Shown one piece after another: positions 1 to 8,200 of a stretch of DNA of 64,000 nt (positions within the stretch are counted from its first letter, which is position 1; every line of letters starts with the position of its first letter). The DNA lies in NCBI RefSeq assembly GCF_005937885.2, contig NZ_CP042176.1, forward strand, positions 4,769,501-4,833,500, in the 5' to 3' direction. Position numbers and translations under genes: made by a program. The stretch is from Bradyrhizobium sp. KBS0727. GTDB taxonomy: Bacteria > Pseudomonadota > Alphaproteobacteria > Rhizobiales > Xanthobacteraceae. A model generated the notes under the pieces. That model saw only the letters and a list, made by a program, of their open reading frames with translations. It made no database searches and was not told the origin of the DNA.

Positions 1-28
1 CGAGAAACTCGCCGACGTTCCGGCATAA
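1..28 (+). CDS. flgF: FlgF C-terminal end (partial)
   Basis: Only eight codons and a TAA stop (26-28) are in the window, reading EKLADVPA in the frame that starts at base 2. The assignment to the proximal rod protein FlgF rests on position: flgF normally lies directly before flgG, and the 17-base gap to the flgG start fits one operon. The residues alone cannot prove it. Confidence 0.45.
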
Positions 29-45
29 CCGCAAGGCATTGATCG

Positions 46-834
46 ATGCGCGCCCTTTACACAGCAGCGACCGGCATGGCGGCACAGGAACTCAACGTTC
101 AGGTGATCTCCAACAACATCGCGAACCTGCGCACCACCGGCTACAAGAAGCAGCGCGCGGCGTTCCAGGACCTAATCTATGACCATGTGCGCCGCGTCGG
201 CGCGCAGGCGTCCGACCAGGGCACCATCCTGCCCGTCGGCGTCGACATCGGCGGTGGCGTCAAGACCGTCGGCACGCCGCGCCTGATGAGCCAGGGTACG
301 CTGTCGCAGACCGGCAACGACCTCGACATCGCGATCCGCGGCGAAGGCTTCTTCAAGATCCAGATGCCCGACGGCACCTACACCTATACCCGCGACGGCA
401 CGTTCCAGATGGACGCGCAGGGCCGCGTCGTCACCGCGCAGGGCAATCCGGTGCAGCCGACGATCACGATCCCGCAGAACGCCTCCGGCATCACCATCAA
501 CGCGCAGGGCCAACTCTCGGTCACCCTGCCCGGCTCGACCACCCCGACCACGGTCGGCCAGATCGGCCTGACGCGCTTCATCAACAAGGCCGGCCTCAAT
601 CCGATCGGCGACAACCTGTACACGGACACGCCAGCCTCCGGCACGCCGCAGGACGGCATCGCCAACACCGACGGTTTCGGCGACATGCAGCAGTCCAACC
701 TCGAACAGGCCAACGTCGAGGTGGTCTCGGAAATCTCCGACCTGATCGCCGCCCAGCGCGCCTACGAGATGAACGCCAAGGTGGTGAGCGCCGCCGACCA
801 GATGCTGCAGTCCACCTCCAACATGTTCCGCTGA
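46..834 (+). CDS. flgG: Flagellar distal rod protein FlgG
   Basis: This 262-residue protein has the usual FlgG length and builds the distal rod that crosses the periplasm inside the P and L rings. The N-terminus MRALYTAATGM followed by NVQVISNNIANLRTTGYKK is the axial-protein (rod/hook) signature. The C-terminal segment SNLEQANVEVVSEISDLI and the closing helix ending in QSTSNMFR are the matching D0 helix. The ATG at 46 follows a short AAGG. It is followed after 9 bases by flgA and then flgH, so the three look co-transcribed, with a promoter upstream of the window. Confidence 0.97.
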   Translation: MRALYTAATGMAAQELNVQVISNNIANLRTTGYKKQRAAFQDLIYDHVRRVGAQASDQGTILPVGVDIGGGVKTVGTPRLMSQGTLSQTGNDLDIAIRGEGFFKIQMPDGTYTYTRDGTFQMDAQGRVVTAQGNPVQPTITIPQNASGITINAQGQLSVTLPGSTTPTTVGQIGLTRFINKAGLNPIGDNLYTDTPASGTPQDGIANTDGFGDMQQSNLEQANVEVVSEISDLIAAQRAYEMNAKVVSAADQMLQSTSNMFR

Positions 835-843
835 GAATTGGCC

Positions 844-1941
844 ATGATCGCCCGCTCGCTCATCCTCGCCTCTGCCTTGCTCGCCGCCTCCGCTTCGGTT
901 GCAGTCGCGCAAAGCCGGCAAGAAAATCCGACCACGCAGACCGGCATCGTCACAGCCCCCGCGCTGCGCGCCAATGTACAGGTCTCCAGCGACATCGTGC
1001 GGATCGGCGACCTCATCGACAATGCCGGCTCAGCCTCCCAGATCGCGATCTACCGCGCGCCGGATCTCGGCACCACCGGCTCACTGCCCGTGCCGCAGGT
1101 GATCAATGCCCTGCGCGCGCACCAGGTGATCGGCGTCGACACCCGCGACCTCAGGGAAATTTCGGTGACGCGGCTGGCCCGCTCGATCGAGGGCAAGGAT
1201 ATCGAGGCGCAGGTCGGCCGCGCGCTGGAGCGCAAGAACGGTCTTGGCGATGCCGCCAATCTCAGCCTCACCTTCGACCGCGATCCCGGAGATGTCAGGC
1301 TGGATGCCGGTTTCACCGGCGCGATACAGCCGACTTCAGTGCGCTACGACAACCGCAACGGCCGCTTCGACGTCACCTTCGAGATTGCCAATGACAGCGG
1401 CATCAGCGCGACCAAGCTGCGTTTCACCGGCACGGCGGTCGAGACCATCGAAGCCGCGGTGTTGGCGCGCAGCGTCGAGCGCAACGAGGTTTTGAAATCC
1501 TCCGACGTGATGGTCGAGCGCCGCCCGAAAGCCGAGGTCGGCGCAGATGCCGCCGTCCGCGACCGCGCGGTCGGCATGCAGGCGCGCCGCCAGCTCCGCG
1601 CCGGCCAGGCGATCAAGGTTGCAGACCTCGCCAAGCCCGATCTGGTGCAGCGCGACCAGAACGTCACGCTGACCTACGAATCGCCGGGACTTTACCTCAC
1701 CGTTCGCGGCAAGGCGCTCGAGGGCGGCACCGACGGCGACGTTGTCAATGTCATGAACCTGCAATCGAAGCGCACTGTGTCCGGTGTCGTCACCGGCCGC
1801 GGCCAGGTTTCGATTTCGGTCGCTACGCCGCGGCCCGCGCCCGGTCCGGTCAGCGATGCCACCTCCTCGCTCGATGCCACGCCGTCCGCCGCTCCCATCG
1901 CCGTTGCCAACGTCAGTTCCGTCGCTGCAAAAACCGAGTAA
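844..1941 (+). CDS. flgA: Flagellar P-ring assembly chaperone FlgA
   Basis: FlgA is a periplasmic chaperone that helps FlgI subunits assemble into the P ring. The protein (365 residues from this ATG) starts with a signal peptide, MIARSLILASALLAASASVAVAQ. Its last half holds the SAF-type region (ARSVERNEVLKSSDVMVERR, then QARRQLRAGQAIKVADLAKP). A TTG at 838 would add two residues, but the ATG at 844 puts the charged n-region of the signal peptide at the start. It is longer than enterobacterial FlgA, which is common in alphaproteobacteria. It sits between flgG and flgH, as in Caulobacter-type clusters. Confidence 0.93.
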   Translation: MIARSLILASALLAASASVAVAQSRQENPTTQTGIVTAPALRANVQVSSDIVRIGDLIDNAGSASQIAIYRAPDLGTTGSLPVPQVINALRAHQVIGVDTRDLREISVTRLARSIEGKDIEAQVGRALERKNGLGDAANLSLTFDRDPGDVRLDAGFTGAIQPTSVRYDNRNGRFDVTFEIANDSGISATKLRFTGTAVETIEAAVLARSVERNEVLKSSDVMVERRPKAEVGADAAVRDRAVGMQARRQLRAGQAIKVADLAKPDLVQRDQNVTLTYESPGLYLTVRGKALEGGTDGDVVNVMNLQSKRTVSGVVTGRGQVSISVATPRPAPGPVSDATSSLDATPSAAPIAVANVSSVAAKTE

Positions 1942-1946
1942 TGTAA

Positions 1947-2699
1947 ATGTCAGTCTCCCGTATCAACCGCTTGATCCTCACCGGTGCGCTGCTGTCGCTG
2001 GCCGCCGCTGCGAGCGGTTGCTCCTCGATCGATCGTCTCTCCCAGATCGGCGAAAAGCCGAGGCTGACGGAGATCGAGAACCCGACGACGCAGCCCGGCT
2101 ACAAGCCGGTGCAGATGCCGATGCCGAAACCGGAGCAGGCGTCCTATAACGCCAACTCGCTGTGGCGGAACGGCTCGCGCGCCTTCTTCCGCGACCAGCG
2201 CGCCGCGCGCATCGGCGATCTCTTGACGGTGACCGTCAACATCACCGACAAGGCCAACCTCTCCAACGAAACCCAGCGCAGCCGCACCAGCAAGGAAGAT
2301 TCGGGCATCACCAACTTCATCGGCGCCCAGACCATCACGCAGGCGAACAAGATCCTGCCCGGCCGCATCCTGAGCACGGACTCCACCGCCTCCAGCGACG
2401 GCAAGGGTTCGGTCAACCGCCAGGAAGCCTTGCAGACCAACGTCGCCGCCGTGGTCACCCAGGTGCTGCCGAACGGCAACCTCGTGGTCGAAGGCAAGCA
2501 GGAGATCCGCGTCAACTTCGAAATCCGCGAACTGATCGTCGCCGGCATCGTGCGCCCGGAAGACATCCAGAGCGACAACACCATCGATTCCTCGAAGATC
2601 GCGCAGGCCCGCATCGCCTATGGCGGCCGCGGCCAGATCACCGACGTCCAGCAACCCCGCTACGGCCAGCAGGTAATGGACGTGCTGCTGCCGTTCTAG
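1947..2699 (+). CDS. flgH: Flagellar L-ring lipoprotein FlgH
   Basis: FlgH forms the outer-membrane L ring around the rod. The 250-residue product begins with a lipoprotein signal peptide ending in the lipobox AASGC (acylated Cys near residue 25). Conserved FlgH segments are visible: FFRDQRAARIGDLLTVTVNI near residue 80, NLVVEGKQEIRVNFE, and the C-terminal GQITDVQQPRYGQQVMDVLLPF. The ATG lies 5 bases after the flgA stop with no good ribosome site, so translation is probably coupled to flgA. A dispersed repeat and a strong hairpin follow, marking the end of this operon. Confidence 0.95.
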   Translation: MSVSRINRLILTGALLSLAAAASGCSSIDRLSQIGEKPRLTEIENPTTQPGYKPVQMPMPKPEQASYNANSLWRNGSRAFFRDQRAARIGDLLTVTVNITDKANLSNETQRSRTSKEDSGITNFIGAQTITQANKILPGRILSTDSTASSDGKGSVNRQEALQTNVAAVVTQVLPNGNLVVEGKQEIRVNFEIRELIVAGIVRPEDIQSDNTIDSSKIAQARIAYGGRGQITDVQQPRYGQQVMDVLLPF

Positions 2700-2703
2700 C
2701 GGG

Positions 2704-2749
2704 TATGATCCCAAAAAGTGGAAACCGGTTTTTGGAAAAGATCATGCCC
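2704..2749. repeat. Dispersed palindromic element, type B copy 1
   Basis: About 46 bases with ends ATGATC and GATCAT and a centre reading AAGTGGAAACCGGTT. Two related copies occur at 24,553-24,600 and 61,311-61,357. It lies directly after the flgH stop, between convergent genes. Confidence 0.75.
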
Positions 2750-2819
2750 AAATAGAAGAGCCTTCAAGAGCTCCCACACCTCGTTGCGAACCTAGGCGCG
2801 ACGAAGTGTTCCAACGCGG

Positions 2820-2844
2820 CCCTCGTCAGCTCCCCTGACGAGGG
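2820..2844. terminator. Hairpin between flgH and the DUF3551 gene
   Basis: A perfect 10-bp stem (CCCTCGTCAG / CTGACGAGGG) with a 5-base loop lies between two convergent genes. A TTTT run follows about 9 bases downstream on the + strand, so it is a plausible terminator for the flgG-flgA-flgH operon. The U-tract is not immediate. Confidence 0.55.
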
Positions 2845-2884
2845 CCGTGGTCGTTTTGAGGTTTGGCGCGTCGCGTCGGCGATG

Positions 2885-3142
2885 TCAGTGCGAACGGTGG
2901 CGCGGGTGATTTCGATCGACGAGCTGGGCGTAGGCATTGAGGTAACGATTGGGTGCGCAAGTGGCCATCCGGCCCGAAGCACTCACCTGGCACTGTGCGT
3001 AGCTCGAGAAGCTGCACTCGCCGGCGCCGCCGGCGAATTCATCACCCTGGATGCAATATTGATAATTCTGCGCTGTAGCAGGCGCCAAGCCAATCACGAA
3101 AAACGTCGCGGAAGTCGCGAGAGCAAGAAATACGGTGCGCAT
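2885..3142 (-). CDS. DUF3551 family small exported protein
   Basis: The 85-residue product has a signal peptide (MRTVFLALATSATFFVIGLAPATA) and a short secreted domain with the DUF3551 pattern: YQYCIQGDEFAGGAGECSF, then SYAQCQVSASGRMATCAPN. Four cysteines in the mature part could form two disulfides. Function is unknown; the family is abundant in Bradyrhizobium and relatives, often with many paralogs. The ATG is preceded by a strong AGGAGGG. It is convergent with flgH and unlikely to be part of the flagellum. Confidence 0.8.
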   Translation of the reverse strand: MRTVFLALATSATFFVIGLAPATAQNYQYCIQGDEFAGGAGECSFSSYAQCQVSASGRMATCAPNRYLNAYAQLVDRNHPRHRSH

Positions 3143-4003
3143 TTTTCCCTCCTGCGTTGAAGCCTCCCGCTCTATTGGTAGGTCCGGTGCAGGTATTGCA
3201 GGGTGAGCTAGTTCACATCGCGAGCCTCACTGTTAGGTGATCGCGTGATCTGAGGTGCCTGACGGACAAATCACCCACCTGCGACAAATTAACCCGACGG
3301 GCAAATTTCCGCTGTCGCCGTCGGGCAAATCAGTGGTTCAACTCCGCCCGTCTACCGCGACAAGAGGGGCGATCGCGATCGTCACGACCGTGCGGTGGGA
3401 TGCGATGGACGCGAAGGCTGCGACTGACGAGCGCGGCCACTAGCGTACGGTGAAGTCGTGTGGGCCTGACGCCCCGGTGCTGGCGTCAAGTCGTGTGGAG
3501 GCGAAAGCCTCTGCCGATGATGGTGGCAAAAAGCCGGTCACCAGGGCGAACTCGTATAAGCCGTAAAGCCATTGCGTGGGGGAGGCCGGAGTGTTCTCCG
3601 CTGAACCTGTATGCTCGTGTGCAGCATTGTTTTGCACAATCACACGCGAGACCGCGGGTGCAGCGCGCACCCGGTCTTCCCCGCGCCCTCTGATTTTATG
3701 GGGGCTACGTTTCTTTCAAAACTTCGGGCGTATCGCGCCGCGAGAAGGCGAACTTATGTCCACCGTCATTGCGAGGAGCGAGGCGACGACTTGTCCGCCG
3801 TAGCTCAACGAGCGAAGGCGGAAGCAATCCATACATCCGTTATGCCGCGATGTGGATTGCTTCACTTCGCTCGCAATGACGGCTGAATTGGCGGCGAACT
3901 GAAATACTTGGCCAGGTAGCTGCGCCGGATTGCTTCACGCCCCGCCCGGTGACATAAACCTGAACTGCCGTGCGGTCATTTTTCCTCTTCCGGGAGAACT
4001 TCG
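3143..4003. other. 860-base non-coding stretch, probably an eroded repeat region
   Basis: No ORF here has a convincing start, ribosome site or family signature. From about 3,255 to 3,720 the frames yield fragments such as LTPRCWRQV that I recall from recurrent intergenic sequence in Bradyrhizobium genomes; this is memory, not a search. Inside it, two copies of AAGTCGTGTGG (near 3,452 and 3,488) flank an inverted repeat TGACGCC / GGCGTCA. A separate palindromic element follows at 3,764-3,881. The promoter of the carbonic anhydrase gene must lie near the right end. Confidence 0.5.
3764..3881. repeat. Long palindromic repeat (CGTCATTGCGAG family)
   Basis: The ends are inverted copies: CGTCATTGCGAGGAGCGAGG on the left and the complement of that pattern (TTCGCTCGCAATGACG) on the right. 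Within it, TCCGCC and GGCGGA form a smaller hairpin around 3,794-3,822. The arrangement is typical of a mobile palindromic intergenic element and encodes nothing. Confidence 0.75.
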
Positions 4004-4741
4004 ATGTGCCACCTCTGCGATATCAGCGAAGCCGTCCCATCAAGGCAACCGACGCGCCGGCGCTTCCTGACGGCGGCGGGCGTCGCCGCCGGCCTGGCCT
4101 TTGCGCCGCGGGCCTTTGCCAAGGATAAAAAACCGCCGCCAAAGCCGCAGAACGTGATTTCGCCGGATGAGGCGCTGGAGCGGTTGATGAAGGGCAACGC
4201 CCGCTATGTCGAAGGCATCTCACGCCGGCACGATTTCAAGCACGAGCGCGAGGCATTGGCCGGCGGGCAAAATCCCTATGCCAGCATTTTGAGCTGCGCG
4301 GATTCCCGCATCGCGCCCGAATATGCCTTCGACAGCGGCCGCGGCGATCTGTTCGTCTGCCGCGTCGCCGGCAATTTCGCCAATGACGACACGGTCGCGA
4401 GCCTGGAATATTCGGTCGCGGTGCTTAACTCGCCGCTCATCCTGGTGCTCGGACATGAAAGCTGCGGCGCGGTCGATGCGACGATCAAGTCGCTGAAGGA
4501 CAATACCACCCTGCCCGGTCACCTGCCTTCGCTGGTCGCAGCGCTGGCGCCGGCGGTGAAGGCGGTCGCCGACCAACCCGGCGACAAGCTCGCGAACGCG
4601 ACGCGGCGAAACGTCATCGACACCGTCGCCAAGCTGAAGGCGGCAACGCCGATCCTCAGCGCCGCGGTCGACAAGGGAAAGCTGAAAATCGCCGGCGGCG
4701 TCTATCGTCTCCGCGACGGCAAGGTCGAGATGGTTGGCTAG
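4004..4741 (+). CDS. Tat-exported beta-class carbonic anhydrase
   Basis: It interconverts carbon dioxide and bicarbonate with a zinc-bound water. The 245-residue protein has the beta-class zinc ligands: CADSR (Cys98, Asp100, Arg102) and GHESCGAV (His151, Cys154). The N-terminus carries a twin-arginine motif, TRRRFLTAAG, and a hydrophobic stretch ending near AFA-KD, so it is probably folded in the cytoplasm and exported to the periplasm. GGGAG upstream of the ATG at 4,004 supports the start. It stands alone; a perfect 30-bp inverted repeat follows 6 bases after the stop. A periplasmic enzyme could supply bicarbonate or balance pH at the envelope. Confidence 0.9.
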   Translation: MCHLCDISEAVPSRQPTRRRFLTAAGVAAGLAFAPRAFAKDKKPPPKPQNVISPDEALERLMKGNARYVEGISRRHDFKHEREALAGGQNPYASILSCADSRIAPEYAFDSGRGDLFVCRVAGNFANDDTVASLEYSVAVLNSPLILVLGHESCGAVDATIKSLKDNTTLPGHLPSLVAALAPAVKAVADQPGDKLANATRRNVIDTVAKLKAATPILSAAVDKGKLKIAGGVYRLRDGKVEMVG

Positions 4742-4747
4742 AGCTTC

Positions 4748-4823
4748 GTAGCCCGGATGAGCGAAGCGACATCCGGGGCCGCTGCAGCCTCGCCCCGGAT
4801 GTCGCTTCGCTCATCCGGGCTAC
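4748..4823. terminator. Perfect 30-bp inverted repeat between convergent genes
   Basis: Arms 4,748-4,777 and 4,794-4,823 (GTAGCCCGGATGAGCGAAGC and onward) are exact reverse complements with a 16-base spacer. It lies between the carbonic anhydrase stop and the 3' end of the opposite-strand gene. It would form a very strong hairpin in either transcript. The sequence is of a dispersed intergenic repeat type rather than a simple intrinsic terminator, as no U-tract follows. Confidence 0.75.
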
Positions 4824-4833
4824 AAGGACTGAA

Positions 4834-5646
4834 CTATTCCGGCGTCGCGCGCCGGATCAGGGCGCAGAGCCCGGTCATGCGCGCGATCGGATGTTCGACG
4901 AACAGGCGGCAGGACGCCAGCGTGCCCTTGAGCGTATCGGGGGGCGTGGCGGGTTTCAGGTGCGAGGCGAGCATCGCGCCATGGGCGTGACCGAGCGCGC
5001 GGGTGGAAAGCGTCAGCGCGTTCAGCCGCCCCTGGCGCTGCAGCGGCGCCAGCAGGGTGCGCAGCAGCGCAAGATAGGATGGCCAATACGCCAGATGCCG
5101 GTACATGCTCGCGATCAACTGAGGGTCGGTGTCCTCGCCAAAGCTGTTCAGCTCCTCGACCAGTGCCGCCACTTCGGGATCCAGCGCGTCCATCGGCGGC
5201 AACTCGGGAATCTTCGTACCCGACGGCTTCGGCGCGACGGCGGCCGGCGTCACGGCGTCGGCCGGCCGCGGCTCGTAATGCGCCAGCAGCGCGGAGAGCA
5301 CCACGAGCGCCAGCGCGTTGGTGTACTGATAGCTGTCGAGCACGTTGCGAATGATGCCCCGGTCGGATTCATCGATGCCGGCGGCGAGCAGCGTATCGGC
5401 GGAAAAATCCGGCCAGTCCGGCAGCGCGATGCTGCGGCGCACCGCTTCGGCATGCAGCGGTGCGGCACCGAGATAAAGCGGTCGCACCGTCGACCACGTC
5501 CATGGCAACGCACCCGGCATGGTCGCGAGATTGCGCCAGATCAGGTTGACGACGCTGGTGCCGAGCACCTTGCGGATATCGGCATAGATCTCGGCGGTCT
5601 CGCCCCTGGCGTCGCCCTCAAGGATCGATGGAACGCTCTCTGCCAT
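4834..5646 (-). CDS. DehI-like protein (haloacid dehalogenase DehI fold)
   Basis: The 270-residue cytoplasmic protein resembles the DehI superfamily, in which two repeated helical halves form one active site. It shows EIYADIRKVLGTSVVNLIWR near the start and a related LVEELNSFGEDTDPQLIASM followed by YRHLAYWPSYLALL in the second half. That internal similarity fits the DehI pseudo-dimer. True DehI enzymes release halide from 2-haloacids, but most homologues are untested, so the substrate is unknown. The ATG at 5,646 was preferred over a GTG at 5,655 because GAGTGAG lies at a suitable distance. It follows the hydratase gene by about ten bases and is probably co-transcribed. Confidence 0.55.
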   Translation of the reverse strand: MAESVPSILEGDARGETAEIYADIRKVLGTSVVNLIWRNLATMPGALPWTWSTVRPLYLGAAPLHAEAVRRSIALPDWPDFSADTLLAAGIDESDRGIIRNVLDSYQYTNALALVVLSALLAHYEPRPADAVTPAAVAPKPSGTKIPELPPMDALDPEVAALVEELNSFGEDTDPQLIASMYRHLAYWPSYLALLRTLLAPLQRQGRLNALTLSTRALGHAHGAMLASHLKPATPPDTLKGTLASCRLFVEHPIARMTGLCALIRRATPE

Positions 5647-5655
5647 CACGCTCAC

Positions 5656-6444
5656 TCAATTCGGGAAAGCGGCCGCGACGGTGCCGAGTCCATCCAGTTC
5701 CATCACCACCGCATCGCCCGCCTTGAGCCACACGGTCTTGACGAGACTGCCGGTGAGCACGATCTGGCCGGCGTGCAATCCCTTGCCCTCGGCGGCGAGA
5801 TGATTGGCGAGCCAGGCCAGCGCGTTATGCGGATGCCCGAGCACGTCGGCGCCGGTGCCACGGCCGACTTCCTCGCCGTTGATCATGGCGCGGCCGGTGA
5901 CTTTGAGCAGGTCGGGCGCGTTCAAACGCGAAACCGGCGCGCCGAGCACGCAGCCGGCAGCGAAGAAATCGTCCGCAACCAGCGTCGGCGCTCCCGCCGT
6001 CTCCCAATTGACGTAGCGGTCGTCGACGATCTCGATCGCGGGGTGATAGGCCTCGATCGCCTCCATCACCCATTCGGCCGTGAACGGCTCTTCGCTCGGC
6101 GACAGATCGCGCGCGAGCCTGACCGCGATTTCGCATTCGACACCGACGCGCACGTAACCGCCGAAGCGCAACGTCGCGCCGCTGTCGTGCACCCCCTTGG
6201 CGAACACGCCGCCGGCGCAGGGATGCGGGATGTCGAGATATCGCTGCATCACCGGGCTGGTGCAGCCGATCTTGTAACCGACCAGGGGCCCCACCTTGGG
6301 CAGCAGCAGATCGTGCAGCGCGCGCTGAACCCGGTAGCCTTCGGCCTCGTCGCCGGGCGCGACGTCAGGCGGAAGTGCCGCCAGCGGCGCGCGCCCGCGG
6401 CGGGCGGTGGCGATGATTTTTGCGGCCGCGAGAATTTTGTCCAT
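5656..6444 (-). CDS. 2-keto-4-pentenoate hydratase-like enzyme (FAH superfamily)
   Basis: The 262-residue product matches the MhpD/DmpE/HpcG hydratase branch of the fumarylacetoacetate hydrolase superfamily, which adds water to 2-hydroxydienoates during catabolism of aromatic rings. Visible features are VGYKIGCTSPVMQ near residue 60, VGVECEIAVRLARDL (the metal-binding Glu pair), AIEIVDDRYVNWE and GHPHNALAWLANHLA. The start at 6,444 (MDKILAAAKI) was chosen because the residues upstream look non-coding. No ring-cleavage genes are nearby, so the pathway cannot be named. Confidence 0.75.
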   Translation of the reverse strand: MDKILAAAKIIATARRGRAPLAALPPDVAPGDEAEGYRVQRALHDLLLPKVGPLVGYKIGCTSPVMQRYLDIPHPCAGGVFAKGVHDSGATLRFGGYVRVGVECEIAVRLARDLSPSEEPFTAEWVMEAIEAYHPAIEIVDDRYVNWETAGAPTLVADDFFAAGCVLGAPVSRLNAPDLLKVTGRAMINGEEVGRGTGADVLGHPHNALAWLANHLAAEGKGLHAGQIVLTGSLVKTVWLKAGDAVVMELDGLGTVAAAFPN

Positions 6445-6513
6445 CGGCGGCGGCTTTCTGGTTCGAGATCCGCAGCGACCACCGCAACCGGCGATCAATC
6501 GCTGCGCTTTACC

Positions 6514-6924
6514 CTACTCGTCGCGATAAACCTTCTCGCGCTTCTCGTGGCGTTCCTGCGCTTCCACCGACAGCGTTGCGATCGGGCGGGCTTCAAGCCG
6601 CTTCAACGAGATCGGCTCGCCGGTCTCCTCGCAATAGCCGTAGGTGTTGTCCTCGATTCGCTGCAGCGCGGCGTCGATCTTGGAGATCAGCTTGCGCTGG
6701 CGGTCGCGGGCGCGCAGTTCGATCGCGCGATCGGTTTCGGAAGAGGCGCGATCAGCCAGATCGGGATGATTGACGTTCTCTTCCTGGAGGGTTTGCAGGG
6801 TGATCTTCGATTCCCTCAGGATCTCGTCCTTCCACGCCAGCAGCTTCGCGCGAAAGTAATCGCGCTGGCGGTCGTTCATGAAAGGCTCTTTTTCGGTAGG
6901 TCGATAGTTCTTCAACTTTTCCAA
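6514..6924 (-). CDS. dksA: RNA polymerase-binding protein DksA
   Basis: DksA enters the secondary channel of RNA polymerase and works with ppGpp. The coiled-coil tip (DRASSETDRAIELRARDRQR) and the globular end (GYCEETGEPISLKRLEARP) are clear. Of the four zinc-finger cysteines only the first remains; the others are Thr, Ser and Ala. Single-cysteine DksA is known in alphaproteobacteria. The segment YRPTEKEPFMNDRQ aligns with E. coli DksA before its coiled coil, so translation probably starts upstream of the ATG at 6,879. A TTG at 6,924 (136 residues) is the best in-frame choice. In Caulobacter dksA also sits near fliX. Confidence 0.85.
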   Translation of the reverse strand: MEKLKNYRPTEKEPFMNDRQRDYFRAKLLAWKDEILRESKITLQTLQEENVNHPDLADRASSETDRAIELRARDRQRKLISKIDAALQRIEDNTYGYCEETGEPISLKRLEARPIATLSVEAQERHEKREKVYRDE

Positions 6925-7080
6925 GGCCAGCCCATCTTCACGTGCAAGGCGGGACGGAAAAGAGTCCGTCCGCGCGGGCCTTATATAGCGGCGGGTTGTG
7001 ACAGACAATATCGGCCATCCCCAGGAAGAGGCCGGCCCCAACGCCCTGCACAGGCAAAACTATCGGGGCGGCCAGCCTCT

Positions 7081-7692
7081 TTAATAGCCAACCGTGAAGC
7101 GCTGCCGGATATGGGCCGGACGCTCGATCTCGTCGGCGAGTGCAACTGCGAAGTCCTCGAAGGAAATCCAGCTTTTCCCGTCCTCCGCGGTCAAAAGCTG
7201 GTCCATTCCAAGGCGGAACTTGCCGGTCCGCTGGCCGGCCGTAAACAGGGCCGAGGGCGACAGGAAGGTCCAGTTCAGTTCCTTTTCCTGGCGCAGCAGG
7301 TCGAGGAAGGCCGCCCCCTTCTCGGCCTCGGCCTTGTATGCCACGGGAAAACCAGGGGTCGTCACCAGCCGGACGCCGGGCGCCACCTCGAGGCTGCCGG
7401 CGCCGCCAACCACGAGGTAGCGGCTGACTTTCGAAACCTTGGCGGCCCCGATCAGCCGGACCGGGTCGCTGTCGAGAAAGTGCACCGCACTGATCACGGC
7501 GTCGTGGCCGGCGAGCAGCCGGGCCAGGCCCGCCTGGTCCAGCACGTCGCCCGTGATGGCGGTGACGTTGGCGAGGCTTGCGATCTTGCCGGGGTTGCGG
7601 GCGATGGCGGTGACGGCGTGGCCGCGGCGGGCGAGTTCGGCGGTGATGCGCGAACCGGCGTTGCCGGATGCGCCGATGACGGCGATTTTCAT
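7081..7692 (-). CDS. NAD(P)-binding oxidoreductase, NmrA/SDR-like
   Basis: The 203-residue protein is a Rossmann-fold member of the atypical short-chain dehydrogenase group. It starts MKIAVIGASGNAGSRI, where GASGNAG is the dinucleotide-binding loop, and continues with VTAIARNP, ITGDVLD and SRYLVVGGAGSLEV. It ends in the family-typical ISFEDFAVALADEIE. Proteins of this shape often respond to redox or quinone stress, but no substrate can be deduced. It is divergent from an HxlR regulator 115 bases away, a common pairing in which the regulator controls the oxidoreductase. Confidence 0.8.
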   Translation of the reverse strand: MKIAVIGASGNAGSRITAELARRGHAVTAIARNPGKIASLANVTAITGDVLDQAGLARLLAGHDAVISAVHFLDSDPVRLIGAAKVSKVSRYLVVGGAGSLEVAPGVRLVTTPGFPVAYKAEAEKGAAFLDLLRQEKELNWTFLSPSALFTAGQRTGKFRLGMDQLLTAEDGKSWISFEDFAVALADEIERPAHIRQRFTVGY

Positions 7693-7806
7693 GGGGAGTC
7701 TCCATTGGCGTGGTGGATGTGGTATCCAATGGTGACTAGATAGCGAAAAGGATGTAGGTGTTAAGAGAGCACTTTGGGGTCACCTGATTACGCCGGAGTA
7801 ACCGCC

Positions 7807-8196
7807 GTGAAAGCTGCGAACATCAAAACCGCGAACGCCTATTCTGCGGACTGCCCGACGCGCCAGATTCTGGATCGTGTCGGCGACAAATGGGCCGTCC
7901 TCATCCTGCTTCTCGTGCGGCACGAACCAATGCGTTTCAATGCGTTACGTCGAACGATTGAAGGTATCTCGCAGAAGATGCTCTCACAGGTGTTGAAGTC
8001 GCTCGAGCGCGACGGGCTGATCAAACGCCGCGCCATCGCCACCGTGCCGGTCATGGTGGAGTATTCGATCACGCCGCTTGGGGCGACGCTCGCGAGCGCC
8101 GTCGATCCCTTGCGCGACTGGGCCGAAAGCAATCTGAAGGAGGTGCTGAACGCGCAGCGCCGTTACGACGCGCAGCGCAAGCCGATCGCGGCGTGA
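7807..8196 (+). CDS. HxlR family transcriptional regulator
   Basis: A 129-residue DNA-binding protein with one winged-helix domain filling almost its whole length. CPTRQILDRVGDKWAVLILL followed by MRFNALRRTIEGISQKMLSQ is the HxlR/MarR-like signature. The lone N-terminal Cys (residue 16) is a typical redox- or electrophile-sensing position in this family. The GTG at 7,807 was chosen because GGAG lies 8 bases upstream and the upstream codons look non-coding. It diverges from the NmrA-like gene, its most likely target. A type A repeat follows its stop. Confidence 0.85.
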   Translation: MKAANIKTANAYSADCPTRQILDRVGDKWAVLILLLVRHEPMRFNALRRTIEGISQKMLSQVLKSLERDGLIKRRAIATVPVMVEYSITPLGATLASAVDPLRDWAESNLKEVLNAQRRYDAQRKPIAA

Positions 8197-8200
8197 GCAT

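Noticed and set aside
4891..7743. A 950-codon open frame on the + strand
   Set aside because: It lies opposite the DehI-like, hydratase, dksA and NmrA-like genes, is rich in Arg/Gly/Gln as GC-rich antisense frames are, and shows no domain.
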